Positions 17,128 through 26,229 of a stretch of DNA of 64,000 nt are shown one piece after another. Numbering within the stretch: position 1 is the first letter of the stretch; every line of letters begins with the position of its first letter. Under the pieces are notes generated by a model. That model was given only the letters and a program-made list of their open reading frames with translations, had not been told where the DNA came from and ran no database searches. A program made the position numbers and the translations under genes. The stretch is from Pseudomonas sp. DY-1 (GTDB lineage: Bacteria > Pseudomonadota > Gammaproteobacteria > Pseudomonadales > Pseudomonadaceae), in contig NZ_CP032616.1 in NCBI RefSeq assembly GCF_003626975.1, positions 1,364,001 through 1,428,000 on the forward strand, in the 5' to 3' direction.

Positions 17128-18033
17128 ATGAACGAGAGCATCGGTTTCATCGGCCTTGGCGCCATGGGCCAGAGAATGGCGCGACACCTGCTGGACCACG
17201 GCTTCGGCCTGGAAATCTGCGACAGCAACCCACAAGCCCTCGAGCCCCTGCTGCAACGCGGCGCACGTAGTCACGCCTCGCCTCGAGCCGTGGCCGATGC
17301 CGCGCAAGTGGTGCTGGTCTGCGTGCCGACGCCGGAGATAGTCGAGCAGGTGGTACTGGGTGAGAACGGTGTCATCCATGGCGAGACCGTACGCGTGCTG
17401 GTGGACCACTCAACCACCGGCCCGAGTGTCGCCCGCCGCCTCGACCAGGCGCTGAAGGCACGCGGTATAGCGACCCTGGACGCTCCTCTGGCCGGCGGCG
17501 TCGCCGGAGCCGAAGCCGGCACCCTGTCGGTGATGGTGGGAGGACCTGGGGAAGCCTACGGGCGTTGCCAACCGGTTTTCGCCGCGTTCGGCCGCAAGGT
17601 GGTTCACCTTGGCGACACGCCCGGCCTGGGCCAGAGCCTCAAGCTGGTGAACAACATGATCGTCGGCGCGACCCTGGTGGCTACCAGCGAGGCGCTGCTG
17701 TTCGGCATCAAGGCCGGCCTCGAGCCAGGACAGATGCTGGACATCCTCAATGCCAGCACGGCGCGCAGCTACACCAGCGAACAGATCCTCGCCGGTACCG
17801 TGCTCAAGCGCGAATTCGACTTCGGCTTCCGCCTCGACCTGATGCGCAAGGACATCCGCCTGTTCCTGGCCGAGGCCGAAGGCACCGGGACGCCGGCACT
17901 GACCTGCGCGGTGGTCAAGCAGCTCTTCGACCAGGCCATCAACAGCGGCGAGCCGACCCGTGACATGACCCACGTGGTGCGAGTGCTGGAAGACCTGGCC
18001 GGGGCAAGGATCGCATCCACGCCGCCCTTGTAG
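17128..18033 (+). CDS. NAD(P)-dependent beta-hydroxyacid dehydrogenase (3-hydroxyisobutyrate dehydrogenase-like)
   Basis: 301 aa. The N-terminal Rossmann motif GFIGLGAMGQRMARHLLDHG, the substrate-binding DAPLAGGVAGAEAGTLSVMVGG and the catalytic Lys in GQSLKLVNNMIVG define the 3-hydroxyisobutyrate/tartronate-semialdehyde/6-phosphogluconate dehydrogenase family. It would oxidise a beta-hydroxy acid to a semialdehyde or the reverse. That would fit beside the regulon's aldehyde dehydrogenase. The TAG stop codon is the first part of a REP palindrome, so the gene ends directly in repeat DNA. Confidence 0.9.
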   Translation: MNESIGFIGLGAMGQRMARHLLDHGFGLEICDSNPQALEPLLQRGARSHASPRAVADAAQVVLVCVPTPEIVEQVVLGENGVIHGETVRVLVDHSTTGPSVARRLDQALKARGIATLDAPLAGGVAGAEAGTLSVMVGGPGEAYGRCQPVFAAFGRKVVHLGDTPGLGQSLKLVNNMIVGATLVATSEALLFGIKAGLEPGQMLDILNASTARSYTSEQILAGTVLKREFDFGFRLDLMRKDIRLFLAEAEGTGTPALTCAVVKQLFDQAINSGEPTRDMTHVVRVLEDLAGARIASTPPL

Positions 18034-18091
18034 GAGCGAGCTTGCTCGCGAAGCTATTGAGCCAATCTTTCGCGAGCAAGCTCGCTCCTAC
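18030..18091. repeat. REP doublet (REPIN-like inverted pair)
   Basis: A GTAGGAGCGAGC...GCTCGCGAA palindrome (18030-18052) is followed after 16 bp by its inverted partner (18069-18091). Together they make the two-REP inverted arrangement typical of Pseudomonas REPINs. The first copy supplies the stop codon of the upstream gene. Confidence 0.8.
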
Positions 18092-18618
18092 ACAAAGCCC
18101 GATGGCGACGAATCCCGGCGCATAGGCTGGGATTCCTTCACTGCACAACGTTGGGCGGGGCGTAGGAGCGAGCTCTGCTCGCGAAAAAGAAACCAGCACC
18201 GGAACCATCGCCTTGCGTACTCCATCGATCCACCAACGAGGGGTGGCTGGGGCGCCGGATGGTGGATGCGAAGAGCGGCATCCAGCCCACGCAAATGGAG
18301 CCCGGCTTTTCGCGAGCAAGCTCGCTCCTACACAAAGCCCGAAAACGACGAATCCCGGCGGGTTGGCCGGGATTCCTTCACTGCACAACGTGGGGCGGGC
18401 GTAGGAGCGAGCTCTGCTCGCGAAAAAGAAACCAGCACCGGAACCATCGCCTTGCGTACTCCATCGATCCACCAACGAGGGGTGGCTGGGGCGCCGGATG
18501 GTGGATGCGAAGAGCGGCATCCAGCCCACGCAAATGGAGCCCGGCCTTTCGCGAGTAAGCTCGCTCCTACACAAAGCCCGATTGCGACGAATCCCGGCGG
18601 GTTGGCCGGGATTCTTCT
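18068..18618. repeat. Tandem 240-bp duplication built from REP palindromes
   Basis: The segment starting TTTCGCGAGCAAGCTCGCTCC recurs at about 18070, 18310 and 18549, giving two nearly complete units (240 and 239 bp) plus a partial third of about 70 bp. Units differ by only a few substitutions and single-base indels. Each holds a REP on the left, a second REP (GTAGGAGCGAGCTCTGCTCGCGAA) about 90 bp in, and a further hairpin-forming stretch (ATCGATCCACCAACGAGG...GGATGGTGGATGCG). No coding function is seen; frames across it are repeat artefacts. Confidence 0.85.
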
Positions 18619-18663
18619 TTGCTCAGGCTTCGCCCTCTACCATTGCGACTGCATGAAGCTTTC

Positions 18664-19860
18664 CTACGCCGCGATCACTGCCCCGCTCGCAGTCACCTCC
18701 TCTACTTCCAGTTCGCTGAAGCCCATTTCCACCAGCAACTCGCGGGAATGCTCGCCCTTGTCTGGTGCCGGTCTGTATGGCTGCTGCGCCGCCTCGGCGC
18801 TGTTCACCGGGAAGCCTGGCACCCGCAGCTCGCCGTGCCTGGGGTGCTCGATGGTGGCGAGCATGCCGTTGCTGGCCAGTTGCGGGTGTTCCAGCAGATC
18901 GCTGTAGTCGGCCACCCTGGCGCAGAGGATGTCCGCCTCGCGCAGGCGCTCCAGCCAGTGGGCAGTGCTACGAGTACGGAAGACCCCATTGAGGGCCTCC
19001 TGCATCTCGGCCCGATGCACCACACGCTGGGCAGAGGTGACGAAGCGCGGATCACTCGACCATTGCGGGTTGCCGAGCACGGTGCACAGTCGCTCCCAGC
19101 GATTGCCGTTGTAGGCCGCCACCATCAGCCAGCCATCCTCGGTCTGGAATGCCTCGTTTGGCGCCGAATAGGGCGCGGCACTGCCAATGGGGGTCGGCAG
19201 TTCGCCGTCACGCAGGTAGCTGCTGATGGACGACTGCTGCAACGCCAGCGCCGAATTCATCAGGCTCACGTCCAGGTGGCCGCCCTGCCCGTCCCGATGC
19301 CGGGCCTGGAGTTTGGCGAGGATGGCCATGCACGCCATGTAACCAGTCACCACATCGACCACAGGTGCCTGCACCTTGCAGGGCGGCGCGCCGGGGGTGC
19401 CGATCAGGCTCATCAGGCCGGAGTCCGCCTGGAGGATGCCATCCACTCCGGCACGGTCCGCATAGGGGCCTTGCTGGCCATAGGCGGAAATGGAGCAGTA
19501 GACCAGGGCCGGATTGATCGCTTGCGCCGCTTCGAAACCCAGGCCAAGCCGGGCCATCACGCCGGGGCGCATGCTTTCGATCAGCACATCGGCTTCTTCC
19601 AGCAGGCGCTTGGCGACAGCCAAACCCTGTGGGTTCTTCAGGTCCAGGCAGAGCCCCTGCTTGCCCCGATTGAAGCCGTGGTACAGCGCGCTGGAATCAC
19701 CAACCCAGGCAGGCCCGAGGGTGCGGCCAAGATCGCCTTCGGGCGGCTCGACCTTGATCACCCGTGCTCCCATGTCTGCCAGCAGCATGGTGCAGGTGGG
19801 ACCGGCAGCGATCTGGGTGAAATCCAGCACCGTCAGCCCTTGCAAGGCATTACGCAACAT
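18664..19860 (-). CDS. CaiB/BaiF (class III) CoA-transferase
   Basis: 398 aa from the ATG at 19860 (MLRNALQGLTVLDFTQIAAGP); the frame extends further upstream, but that part overlaps the thioesterase and lacks similarity. Family features are GPTCTMLLADMGARVIKVEPPEGDLGR near the N-terminus and GVDGILQADSGLMSLIG, whose Asp (in GVDG) forms the acyl-CoA thioester intermediate. It would transfer CoA between carboxylic acids, activating the substrate of this operon. It overlaps the thioesterase gene by 11 bp and is last in a six-gene minus-strand operon. Confidence 0.92.
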   Translation of the reverse strand: MLRNALQGLTVLDFTQIAAGPTCTMLLADMGARVIKVEPPEGDLGRTLGPAWVGDSSALYHGFNRGKQGLCLDLKNPQGLAVAKRLLEEADVLIESMRPGVMARLGLGFEAAQAINPALVYCSISAYGQQGPYADRAGVDGILQADSGLMSLIGTPGAPPCKVQAPVVDVVTGYMACMAILAKLQARHRDGQGGHLDVSLMNSALALQQSSISSYLRDGELPTPIGSAAPYSAPNEAFQTEDGWLMVAAYNGNRWERLCTVLGNPQWSSDPRFVTSAQRVVHRAEMQEALNGVFRTRSTAHWLERLREADILCARVADYSDLLEHPQLASNGMLATIEHPRHGELRVPGFPVNSAEAAQQPYRPAPDKGEHSRELLVEMGFSELEVEEVTASGAVIAA

Positions 19861-20245
19861 GGCGGCGCTCTCCCTGCTTGAAGGTTCCCTGGGCGGTGGC
19901 CAGCAACTCGCCTTCCAGCGTCTCCAGCGACGCCTCGGCGAAGTAGAGGCTGCGGCCGCTGCGATTGACCTTGCCCCGCGCGATGACGGTTCCACTGCGG
20001 GCCGCCTTCAGGTAGGCGATGTTCAGCATCACCGTCACGCCGTGAATCTCTTCCTCGTCCTCGGCGGTGTGCAGCCCGGCGTAGCCGCAGGCGGCATCGA
20101 GCAAGGTGGCGACCAGCCCACCGTGCAGCATGCCCTGTCGGTTCAGGTGCCGCGCCTCGATGGGCATACGGAACTCGGCGGCGCCTGCGGCCCAATGGAC
20201 CAGTTCGACGCCAAGACTCTGCAGGAACGGATTGCGCAATTGCAT
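19850..20245 (-). CDS. PaaI-like hotdog-fold thioesterase
   Basis: 131 aa. The hotdog thioesterase motif LNRQGMLHGGLVATLLDAACG and the GTVIARGKVNRSGRSLYFAEA strand region are of the PaaI/acyl-CoA thioesterase 13 type. It probably hydrolyses a dead-end acyl-CoA or releases CoA within the pathway. It sits between the enoyl-CoA hydratase (18 bp upstream) and the CoA-transferase (11-bp overlap), so it is translationally linked to the operon. Confidence 0.9.
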   Translation of the reverse strand: MQLRNPFLQSLGVELVHWAAGAAEFRMPIEARHLNRQGMLHGGLVATLLDAACGYAGLHTAEDEEEIHGVTVMLNIAYLKAARSGTVIARGKVNRSGRSLYFAEASLETLEGELLATAQGTFKQGERRHVA

Positions 20246-20263
20246 GGTGATCCTCCCCGGCGC

Positions 20264-21070
20264 CTAGCGCCCCTTGTACTGCGGCGGACGTTTCTCGGCG
20301 AACGCCGCGCGCCCTTCCAGGCGGTCTTCGGTGTCGCGCAAAACGCCCCAGTAGAGTTCGGTCAGGCGCTGGGCGTCGGCATCGGACAGATGCGCGGTCT
20401 GCCGCGCCAGTGACTGCAGGGCCTGGATCGCCAGCGGCGCCGCCACGGCGATCCGCTCACCCAGTTCCAGGGCACGCTGCAACAGTGCCTCAGGTGTTTG
20501 AACCAGCTCCGAGACCAGCCCGATATCCAGTGCCTTGGCCGCATCGATGCGCTGGCCGGTCAGGGCCATCTGCATGGCATGGGCCTGGGGGACCGCCTTG
20601 AGCAGACGATGCAGGCCGGACACCGCCGGTATGGAGCCCACCACCGCTTCCGGCAGGCCAAAGCTGGCATTGCCCGAAGCGATGCGCAGGTCGCATTGCA
20701 GCGCCAGCTCGAGGCCGCCACCGAGGCAGTGGCCGTTGATGGCGGCGATCAGTGGCTTGCGCAGGTCGAGGTCAGACAGATCCATCAGGCGGATGTACAG
20801 CCCGTCGTCGGCCGCCAATTCCTTGTCGAGGAACAGGGCCTCGGCATAGGACGCGTGGGATACGCGGGTGCTCTTCAGGTCAGCGCCGACGCAGAAGGCA
20901 CGATCCCCCGCGCCGGTGATGATCGCGGCGCGGATATCGCGGTTGTCGCGGACGTCCACCAGGTGGCCACGCAGGGCGCGCAGGGAGTCGATGTCCAGGG
21001 CGTTGAGGGCTCCCGGGCGATCGAGGCGGATGACCGCGACAGCACCCTGGATTTCCATGTGTACGGGCAT
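20264..21070 (-). CDS. Enoyl-CoA hydratase/isomerase family protein
   Basis: 268 aa from the ATG at 21070, which has a GAGGAGG site. Crotonase features are GDRAFCVGADLK (oxyanion-hole region), INGHCLGGGLELALQCDLRIA and FGLPEAVVGSIPAVSG. The two Glu residues at the positions equivalent to the hydratase catalytic pair (GGGLE and GLPE) are both present, favouring hydration/dehydration over other crotonase chemistry. It acts on an enoyl-CoA of the operon's substrate, between the SDR and thioesterase genes. Confidence 0.92.
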   Translation of the reverse strand: MPVHMEIQGAVAVIRLDRPGALNALDIDSLRALRGHLVDVRDNRDIRAAIITGAGDRAFCVGADLKSTRVSHASYAEALFLDKELAADDGLYIRLMDLSDLDLRKPLIAAINGHCLGGGLELALQCDLRIASGNASFGLPEAVVGSIPAVSGLHRLLKAVPQAHAMQMALTGQRIDAAKALDIGLVSELVQTPEALLQRALELGERIAVAAPLAIQALQSLARQTAHLSDADAQRLTELYWGVLRDTEDRLEGRAAFAEKRPPQYKGR

Positions 21071-21080
21071 GGCGACCTCC

Positions 21081-21845
21081 TCAGACACTGGCCGACGACA
21101 GGCTGCGCCCGCCGCAGACGTAGAGCGTCTGGCCGGTGACGTAGGAACTGGCTGGGTCGAGGAAGAATTCCACCGCATTGGCGATGTCATCCGGCGAACC
21201 GATACGCTTCACCGGCACGGTATCTTTCAGGCGCGCCTGCACCTCCGGCTCGAAGGCCTGGAACAGCGGCGTGTCGACGATGCCGGGCGCAATGGTGTTG
21301 ACGGTGATGCCCTTGGCGGCGAACTCGATGGCCAGGCTGCGGGTCAGGCTCACCACACCGCCCTTGGCGGCGGAATAGTTGGCCTGGCCGAAGCCACCCA
21401 GCCATGCCCGCGAAGACAGGTTGACGATGCGCCCGAAGCCCGCGTCCAGCATCAGCGGCAACGCCGCCCGGCAGCAGAGGAACTGCGCCCGCAGGTTGGT
21501 ATCCACCACCAGGTCCCAGTCGTCCTCGGTCATCTTCAGGAAGCGCTTGTCGCGCACCACGCCGGCGTTGTTCACCAGGAAATCCAGGCGCCCGGATACT
21601 TCCCGGATCTGCGCGAAGGCGCCCTCGACGTCCGCTCCCTGGGTGAGGTCCAGCGCGATGCCGTGGGCGTCGCACCCTTCGTCCTGCAGCAGCTTGACGG
21701 CGTCCAGCAGGACAGGTGCATCGCGATCCAGCAGGTAGACGGTGACGCCCTGGCGCGCGAGGCGGGTGGCGATGCCGAGGCCAATGCCGCGAGCAGCGCC
21801 GGTTACGGCTGCCACCTGCCCTTCATGGAAACGTTGTGCAGTCAT
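21081..21845 (-). CDS. SDR family oxidoreductase (3-hydroxyacyl-CoA/FabG-like)
   Basis: 254 aa from the ATG at 21845. Classical SDR with TGAARGIGLGIA, NNAGVVRD, Ser in NLSSRAWLGG and YSAAKGG, ending YVTGQTLYVCGGRSL. It probably oxidises the hydroxyacyl-CoA formed by the neighbouring hydratase. It is separated from the thiolase by one base and from the hydratase by 10 bp, so it is a core member of the operon. The extended upstream frame overlaps the thiolase and was not used. Confidence 0.9.
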   Translation of the reverse strand: MTAQRFHEGQVAAVTGAARGIGLGIATRLARQGVTVYLLDRDAPVLLDAVKLLQDEGCDAHGIALDLTQGADVEGAFAQIREVSGRLDFLVNNAGVVRDKRFLKMTEDDWDLVVDTNLRAQFLCCRAALPLMLDAGFGRIVNLSSRAWLGGFGQANYSAAKGGVVSLTRSLAIEFAAKGITVNTIAPGIVDTPLFQAFEPEVQARLKDTVPVKRIGSPDDIANAVEFFLDPASSYVTGQTLYVCGGRSLSSASV

Positions 21846-21846
21846 C

Positions 21847-22992
21847 TCACACCCCCAGTACGTGAACGGAGGACGCGGCATGGTCCACGCCAGCGATGCC
21901 GCCACCGGTGCACTGGGCAACGCCAATGCGCGGGTTATCGGCCTGGCGGCCGGTGGCACGGCCCTGCAACTGCCACATCAGCTCGACCATCTGCGCCACG
22001 CCGGTGGCACCCAACGGGTGCCCCTTGGCGAGCAGGCCGCCACTGGGGTTCACCGGCACCCGGCCGCCGAGCGCGGTAGCACCGGAATGCAGCAGCGCGA
22101 CCGCTTCGCCGTGGGGCGCGAGCCCCAAGGCTTCGTAGTAGAGGAGCTCGGCGATGGTGAAGGCGTCGTGCAGCTCAACCACGCCCACGTCGCGCGGATC
22201 GACGCCAGCCTGCTCGTAGGCCTGGCGAGCAGCGCGAGCAGTGATTTCTGCGTCGAGGATGTCGTCACGAGCACCCTCGCGCAGGCCGGATACGACGATG
22301 GAGCCGAGCACGCGCACGTCCCTGGCATGGGGGCCCGGCTTGTTGCCGAGCACCAGGGCGGCGGCGCCGTCCACCTGGGACGGGCAGCACTGCAACAGCG
22401 TCAGCGGGTCGGCGATCATGCGCGAGCCCAGCACCTCCTCCAGGGTTACTCCGGTGCGCTGCTGGGCGTACTCATTGAGGGAGCCGTGATGGCGATTCTT
22501 CACCGCCACACGGGCGAGGTCGGCTGGGCTGGCGCCGCGCTCGTGGATGAAGCGGGTGGCGCGCATGGCGTAGACCGCCGGCAGCACCATGCCGGCCTTG
22601 GCATAGAGGTCGGTCTTCTCGTCGTTGCGCTGCAGCGGAATGGTGCCGCCACCCAACTGGGTCAGTTGTTCGATGCCAAACACCAGCACGCGCTCGTACT
22701 GCCCGGCCAGCAGCGCATGACGTGCCAGGTGCACGGCGGTGGCACCGCTGGCGCAGGCGTTCTCGACGTTGTAGACGGGGATGCCGTCCAGGCCGAGATC
22801 GCGCAGGATCACCTGGCCGAGGATCATGCCGCCAAGGACGTTGGCGCAGTAGATCGCCTGGATGTCTTTCAGCGCGAGGCCCGAATCAGCGACGGCCTTG
22901 ATGATCGCCTGCTGGGCCAGCTCTGGCGCCATCACGCCCTGGTGGCGGCCGAAGCGGGTCATGGCACCGCCCATTACATGCATCTGGCTCAT
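21847..22992 (-). CDS. Thiolase family protein (SCP-x/acetyl-CoA acetyltransferase type)
   Basis: 381 aa. Catalytic motifs are NACASGATAVHLA (nucleophilic Cys), ELHDAF and GHPLGATG (His), and a C-terminal CTGGG (second Cys). The shorter length and HDAF form match the SCP2-thiolase/lipid-transfer-type group that is often paired with a DUF35 OB-fold protein, as here. It should cleave a 3-oxoacyl-CoA to acetyl-CoA or propionyl-CoA. It overlaps the DUF35 gene by 4 bp (ATGA), so the two are translationally coupled and probably form a complex. Confidence 0.92.
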   Translation of the reverse strand: MSQMHVMGGAMTRFGRHQGVMAPELAQQAIIKAVADSGLALKDIQAIYCANVLGGMILGQVILRDLGLDGIPVYNVENACASGATAVHLARHALLAGQYERVLVFGIEQLTQLGGGTIPLQRNDEKTDLYAKAGMVLPAVYAMRATRFIHERGASPADLARVAVKNRHHGSLNEYAQQRTGVTLEEVLGSRMIADPLTLLQCCPSQVDGAAALVLGNKPGPHARDVRVLGSIVVSGLREGARDDILDAEITARAARQAYEQAGVDPRDVGVVELHDAFTIAELLYYEALGLAPHGEAVALLHSGATALGGRVPVNPSGGLLAKGHPLGATGVAQMVELMWQLQGRATGRQADNPRIGVAQCTGGGIAGVDHAASSVHVLGV

Positions 22993-23345
22993 TGGCGGGC
23001 CTCCACGGATTCGAACACATAGCCATAGGTTTCATCGGGCAGGATGCGGTAGCTGGCACCGATCACCGGACGCTCGCCGCCGGTGATACGGCCGAACAGG
23101 CGCATCGGCCCTTCGAGGTCCAGGTAGCCCAGGGCGAATGGCTCCAGGCCGCTCTTGGGGCCCGGATGGATGATGGTGAAGCTGTACAGCTCACCTTCGC
23201 CGGCCAGCGTCTCGGTGCGGTACTGGTTGGCCAGCGGCGAATGGCCGGGCAGCGCAGGGAATACCAGTTCGCCAGTGGCGATGTGGCGGGAGCCAAGCAG
23301 GCGTGAGGGGCTGGCGTCTCCCCAGAGGGATGGCAGTGGGTTCAT
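22989..23345 (-). CDS. DUF35 (ChsH2-like) OB-fold protein lacking zinc-ribbon cysteines
   Basis: 118 aa. The C-terminal two thirds (GEGELYSFTIIHPG, then FALGYLDLEGPMRLFGRI) match the DUF35 OB-fold that partners SCP2-type thiolases. The N-terminal rubredoxin-like part, which normally carries four Cys, is present in outline (GSRHIATGELVFPALPG), but the protein has no cysteine at all. It is probably the accessory subunit of the coupled thiolase. It is the first gene of the six-gene operon; a LysR-box-like element lies 101 bp upstream. Confidence 0.88.
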   Translation of the reverse strand: MNPLPSLWGDASPSRLLGSRHIATGELVFPALPGHSPLANQYRTETLAGEGELYSFTIIHPGPKSGLEPFALGYLDLEGPMRLFGRITGGERPVIGASYRILPDETYGYVFESVEARQ

Positions 23346-23445
23346 GTCGACCTCCTGTTGTTTTCAGCCGCGTGAACGGCTCTGGACTGAGGCTATGGTC
23401 GACATCGGGCGGGAGCCCGACAAACGATATAAAGACCGCGACTGG

Positions 23446-23460
23446 TTGAGTTTTTTGCAA
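23446..23460. promoter_or_regulatory. Candidate LysR box, one mismatch
   Basis: TTGAGTTTTTTGCAA, 101 bp upstream of the DUF35 start on the minus strand. It fits the TTGA-N7-TCAA pattern with one arm mismatch and shares the central GTTTTT with the 26549 element. Confidence 0.55.
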
Positions 23461-23497
23461 GCCAGGAGACGAACTAACGAGAAGCACAGGCTGAGTG

Positions 23498-23541
23498 CTA
23501 CGAAGCCCAACGACCCGATTTGGGGTTGTTGGGCTTCGTTA
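23498..23541 (-). terminator. Hairpin downstream of the molybdenum hydroxylase operon
   Basis: ACGAAGCCCAAC and GTTGGGCTTCGT form a 12-bp perfect stem about 50 bp after the stop of the large subunit gene. No T-run follows on the minus strand, so termination efficiency is uncertain, but position and strength fit an operon end. Confidence 0.6.
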
Positions 23542-23590
23542 CCTGCCAGATACCTTTACCTCTGCGGTGGGCTGACGCTTACCTGCCCCG

Positions 23591-25750
23591 TCAGGCCGGT
23601 TTCAACTGCGCCGGATCGACGGGCAGGGTGCGCAGGCGCTTACCGGTGGCGGCAAAGATGGCATTGACCACCGCCGGGGCGATGACCACGGTGGACACCT
23701 CACCCAGGCCACCCGGCGACTCGCCACTGTTGATGATGTGGGTCTCGATGGGCGGCACCTCGTTGAGGCGCAGCAGGCGGTAGCTGTCGAAGTTGCCTTG
23801 CTCCACCCGGCCGTCCTTGAAGGTGATGTTGCCGAACAGCACCGCCGTCAGGCCGAAGACCGTGCCGCCCTGGATCTGCGCGACCACGGTGTCCGGGTTG
23901 ATGGGAATGCCGCAGTCCACCACGCAGATGACCTTGTTCACGGTCACCATTCCGTTGGCATCCACGCTGACTTCCGCAACCTGCGCGGCATAGGTGCCGA
24001 AGCAGTAGGTCAGCGCGACGCCACGGCCTTTGCCGGCCGGTAGCGGCGAATCCCAGGCGGATTTCTCCCTCAGGGTTTCCAGCACCTTCACCGCACGCGG
24101 ATGTTTCTCCAGCAACGGGTAGCGGTACGTGAACGGATCGATCTTGCTCATTACCGCCAGCTCGTCGAGGAAGCCTTCCACCATGAAGCAGTTCTGGGTG
24201 TGGCCAACACCGCGCCAGAAAGCCGGGGTAATGCCCTTGGGTGGTTCGTGGCGCACGTAGTGCACCGCAAGGTTAGGGAAGCCGTAGGGGCCACAGGCAT
24301 CGCGCGCGGCATCGCCATCTATACCGTTCTTGAATAGGCCCGGCGCCCAGCGCGCGATGATGGACCCGCCGGTGACCTTGTGGCTCCAGGCAATGGGATG
24401 CCCCTGCTCATCGAGGCCAGCGGACAGGTGGTTGTAGTGGAAAGGCCGCAGGCTACTGTGGCGAATGTCTTCCTCGCGGGAGTAGATGACCTTCACCGGG
24501 TAGTCCACCTGCTTGGCGACTTCCACCGCATGGCCGACGAAGTCCGTTTCCAGTCGCCGACCGAAACCGCCGCCCAGCAGCTGGTTATGTACCTGCACAG
24601 ACTCTTCGGGCAGGCCGGTAAGCTGCGCCGCCAGCGTCTTGGCCCGCGCCGGCACCTGAATGCCCAGCCAGAGGTCGCAACCATCCTTGCGCACGTGTGC
24701 CGTGCAGTTGACCGGCTCCATGCAGGCATGGGCGAGGAACGGTACCTGGTAAACCACCTCGACCTTCTTCGTCGCCTTGGCCATGGCAGCCGGCACGTCT
24801 CCTTCGGCGCGCACTTTCACGCCTTCGGCCTTTGAGGCTTCGGCGATGTTCTTAAGCATATCGGCGCTGGAAACCTTGCCATTCTCGCCTTCATTCCACT
24901 TGATCTGCAGCGCCGCCAAGCCCTTGCGTGCCGCACCCGTGTGGTCGGCGATCACTGCCACCGCATCCTTGGTACGCACCACTTTGTGCACGCCCTTGAC
25001 CGCCATGGCAGGGGCGTCGTCCACCTCGGCCAGGGTGCCGCCGATGATCGGGCAGATGGTGATCGCGGCAACCTTCACCCCCTCGGGGCGGGCATCGATG
25101 CCGAACATGGCCCTGCCCGTGACTTTGGCGGGACCATCTGTGCGTTTGGCAGGGGTACCAATCAGCTTGAACTGCGCCGGGTCCTTGAGCGGTACCTCAC
25201 CAGGAACCGGCAGCTTGGCGGCAGCGTCTGCCAATTCCCCGTAGCCGAGCTTGCGACCGCTGTCCGGGTGGACCACGACGCCGTTCTCGACCTTGCAACT
25301 CCCTGCCGGCACCGACCACTGCTGCGCGGCTGCTGTCACCAGCAGGGTGCGCGCAGTGGCGCCGGCCTGGCGCAGGGGTATCCAGTTGGCGGGTATCGAA
25401 GTCGAGCCGCCGGTAACCTGGAAACCCAGCATGGGGTTGGCGTAGCGCTTGTCGTCGGCCGGAGCGTGTTCGATCACGACCTGATCGAGCGACACCTCCA
25501 GCTCCTCGGCAATCAGCGCGGGCATCGAGGTGTAGGTGCCCTGCCCCATTTCCACCGGCTGGATGATGAACGTCACCTTGCCGCTGCGATCGATGCGAAT
25601 GTAGGCGTTGGGGCTGAAGTCTCCATCGGCGGCCTCGGCAAACCCCATCAACCCCGGCAGCGTGAAACTGATCAGCAGGCCACCACCTGCAGCGGCGCTG
25701 GCCTTGAGAAATCCCCGGCGGCTGAGGCCAGGCAGGAAGAGATCGTTCAT
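23591..25750 (-). CDS. iorB: Molybdopterin-binding oxidoreductase large subunit (isoquinoline 1-oxidoreductase beta-like)
   Basis: 719 aa from the ATG at 25750. The N-terminus has a twin-arginine signal ([18 protein letters not shown], Arg11-Arg12), indicating export as a folded, cofactor-loaded enzyme. Xanthine-dehydrogenase-type features are the [16 protein letters not shown] region, [20 protein letters not shown] and the C-terminal [19 protein letters not shown]. It hydroxylates an N-heteroaromatic ring or oxidises an aldehyde; isoquinoline itself is only the founding example. It overlaps the small subunit gene by 4 bp. No cytochrome c subunit is adjacent. The symbol indicates family, not a proven substrate. 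Confidence 0.88.
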   Translation of the reverse strand: MNDLFLPGLSRRGFLKASAAAGGGLLISFTLPGLMGFAEAADGDFSPNAYIRIDRSGKVTFIIQPVEMGQGTYTSMPALIAEELEVSLDQVVIEHAPADDKRYANPMLGFQVTGGSTSIPANWIPLRQAGATARTLLVTAAAQQWSVPAGSCKVENGVVVHPDSGRKLGYGELADAAAKLPVPGEVPLKDPAQFKLIGTPAKRTDGPAKVTGRAMFGIDARPEGVKVAAITICPIIGGTLAEVDDAPAMAVKGVHKVVRTKDAVAVIADHTGAARKGLAALQIKWNEGENGKVSSADMLKNIAEASKAEGVKVRAEGDVPAAMAKATKKVEVVYQVPFLAHACMEPVNCTAHVRKDGCDLWLGIQVPARAKTLAAQLTGLPEESVQVHNQLLGGGFGRRLETDFVGHAVEVAKQVDYPVKVIYSREEDIRHSSLRPFHYNHLSAGLDEQGHPIAWSHKVTGGSIIARWAPGLFKNGIDGDAARDACGPYGFPNLAVHYVRHEPPKGITPAFWRGVGHTQNCFMVEGFLDELAVMSKIDPFTYRYPLLEKHPRAVKVLETLREKSAWDSPLPAGKGRGVALTYCFGTYAAQVAEVSVDANGMVTVNKVICVVDCGIPINPDTVVAQIQGGTVFGLTAVLFGNITFKDGRVEQGNFDSYRLLRLNEVPPIETHIINSGESPGGLGEVSTVVIAPAVVNAIFAATGKRLRTLPVDPAQLKPA

Positions 25751-26229
25751 GCTGCGCCCTCCCCTTTGGCAGGTTGTGCCTGGGCCGCAACCTTGATGGC
25801 TTCGCGGATGCGCAGATAGGTTCCGCAGCGACAGATGTTCCCGGACATCGCGCCATCGATTTCCGCGTCGCCGGGATTGGGGTTGGTCGCCAGCAGCGCG
25901 CTCGCCGACATGATCTGTCCCGACTGGCAGTAGCCGCACTGCACCACTTCCTTGGCCAGCCATGCCTCCTGTATACGCTTGCCGGCGTCGGTTGCGCCGA
26001 TGCCTTCGATGGTGGTGATTTCCGCACCGACCATACTGCTGACCGGCATCACGCAGGAGCGTACTGCCGCACCATTCATGTGTACGGTGCACGCCCCACA
26101 CAGGGCCATTCCGCAGCCGAACTTGGTTCCAGTCATGCCCAGCACGTCGCGCAGTACCCAGAGCAGCGGCGTATCGGGATCGACATCGACGCTGTGCTCA
26201 GCGCCATTGATCTTCAGGGTGAGGGCCAT
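25747..26229 (-). CDS. iorA: (2Fe-2S)-binding small subunit of the molybdenum hydroxylase
   Basis: 160 aa. The plant-ferredoxin cluster is Cys39, Cys44, Cys47 and Cys59 ([22 protein letters not shown] pattern, given here by residue numbers). The second cluster lies in [13 protein letters not shown] and NICRCGTY. The size and two-cluster layout match IorA/CoxS/NdhS subunits that pass electrons from the Mo centre. It is the first gene of the iorAB pair, with a strong GGGAGG site. It lacks its own signal and would be carried out with the Tat-bearing partner. Confidence 0.92.
   Translation of the reverse strand: MALTLKINGAEHSVDVDPDTPLLWVLRDVLGMTGTKFGCGMALCGACTVHMNGAAVRSCVMPVSSMVGAEITTIEGIGATDAGKRIQEAWLAKEVVQCGYCQSGQIMSASALLATNPNPGDAEIDGAMSGNICRCGTYLRIREAIKVAAQAQPAKGEGAA

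Noticed and set aside
18068..18618. CRISPR-like regular repeat
   Set aside because: The units are about 240 bp, contain REP arms and have no short repeat/spacer pattern or cas genes nearby.
17939..18907. Open frames across the REP tandem repeat
   Set aside because: They repeat with the 240-bp unit and translate palindromes; not genes.
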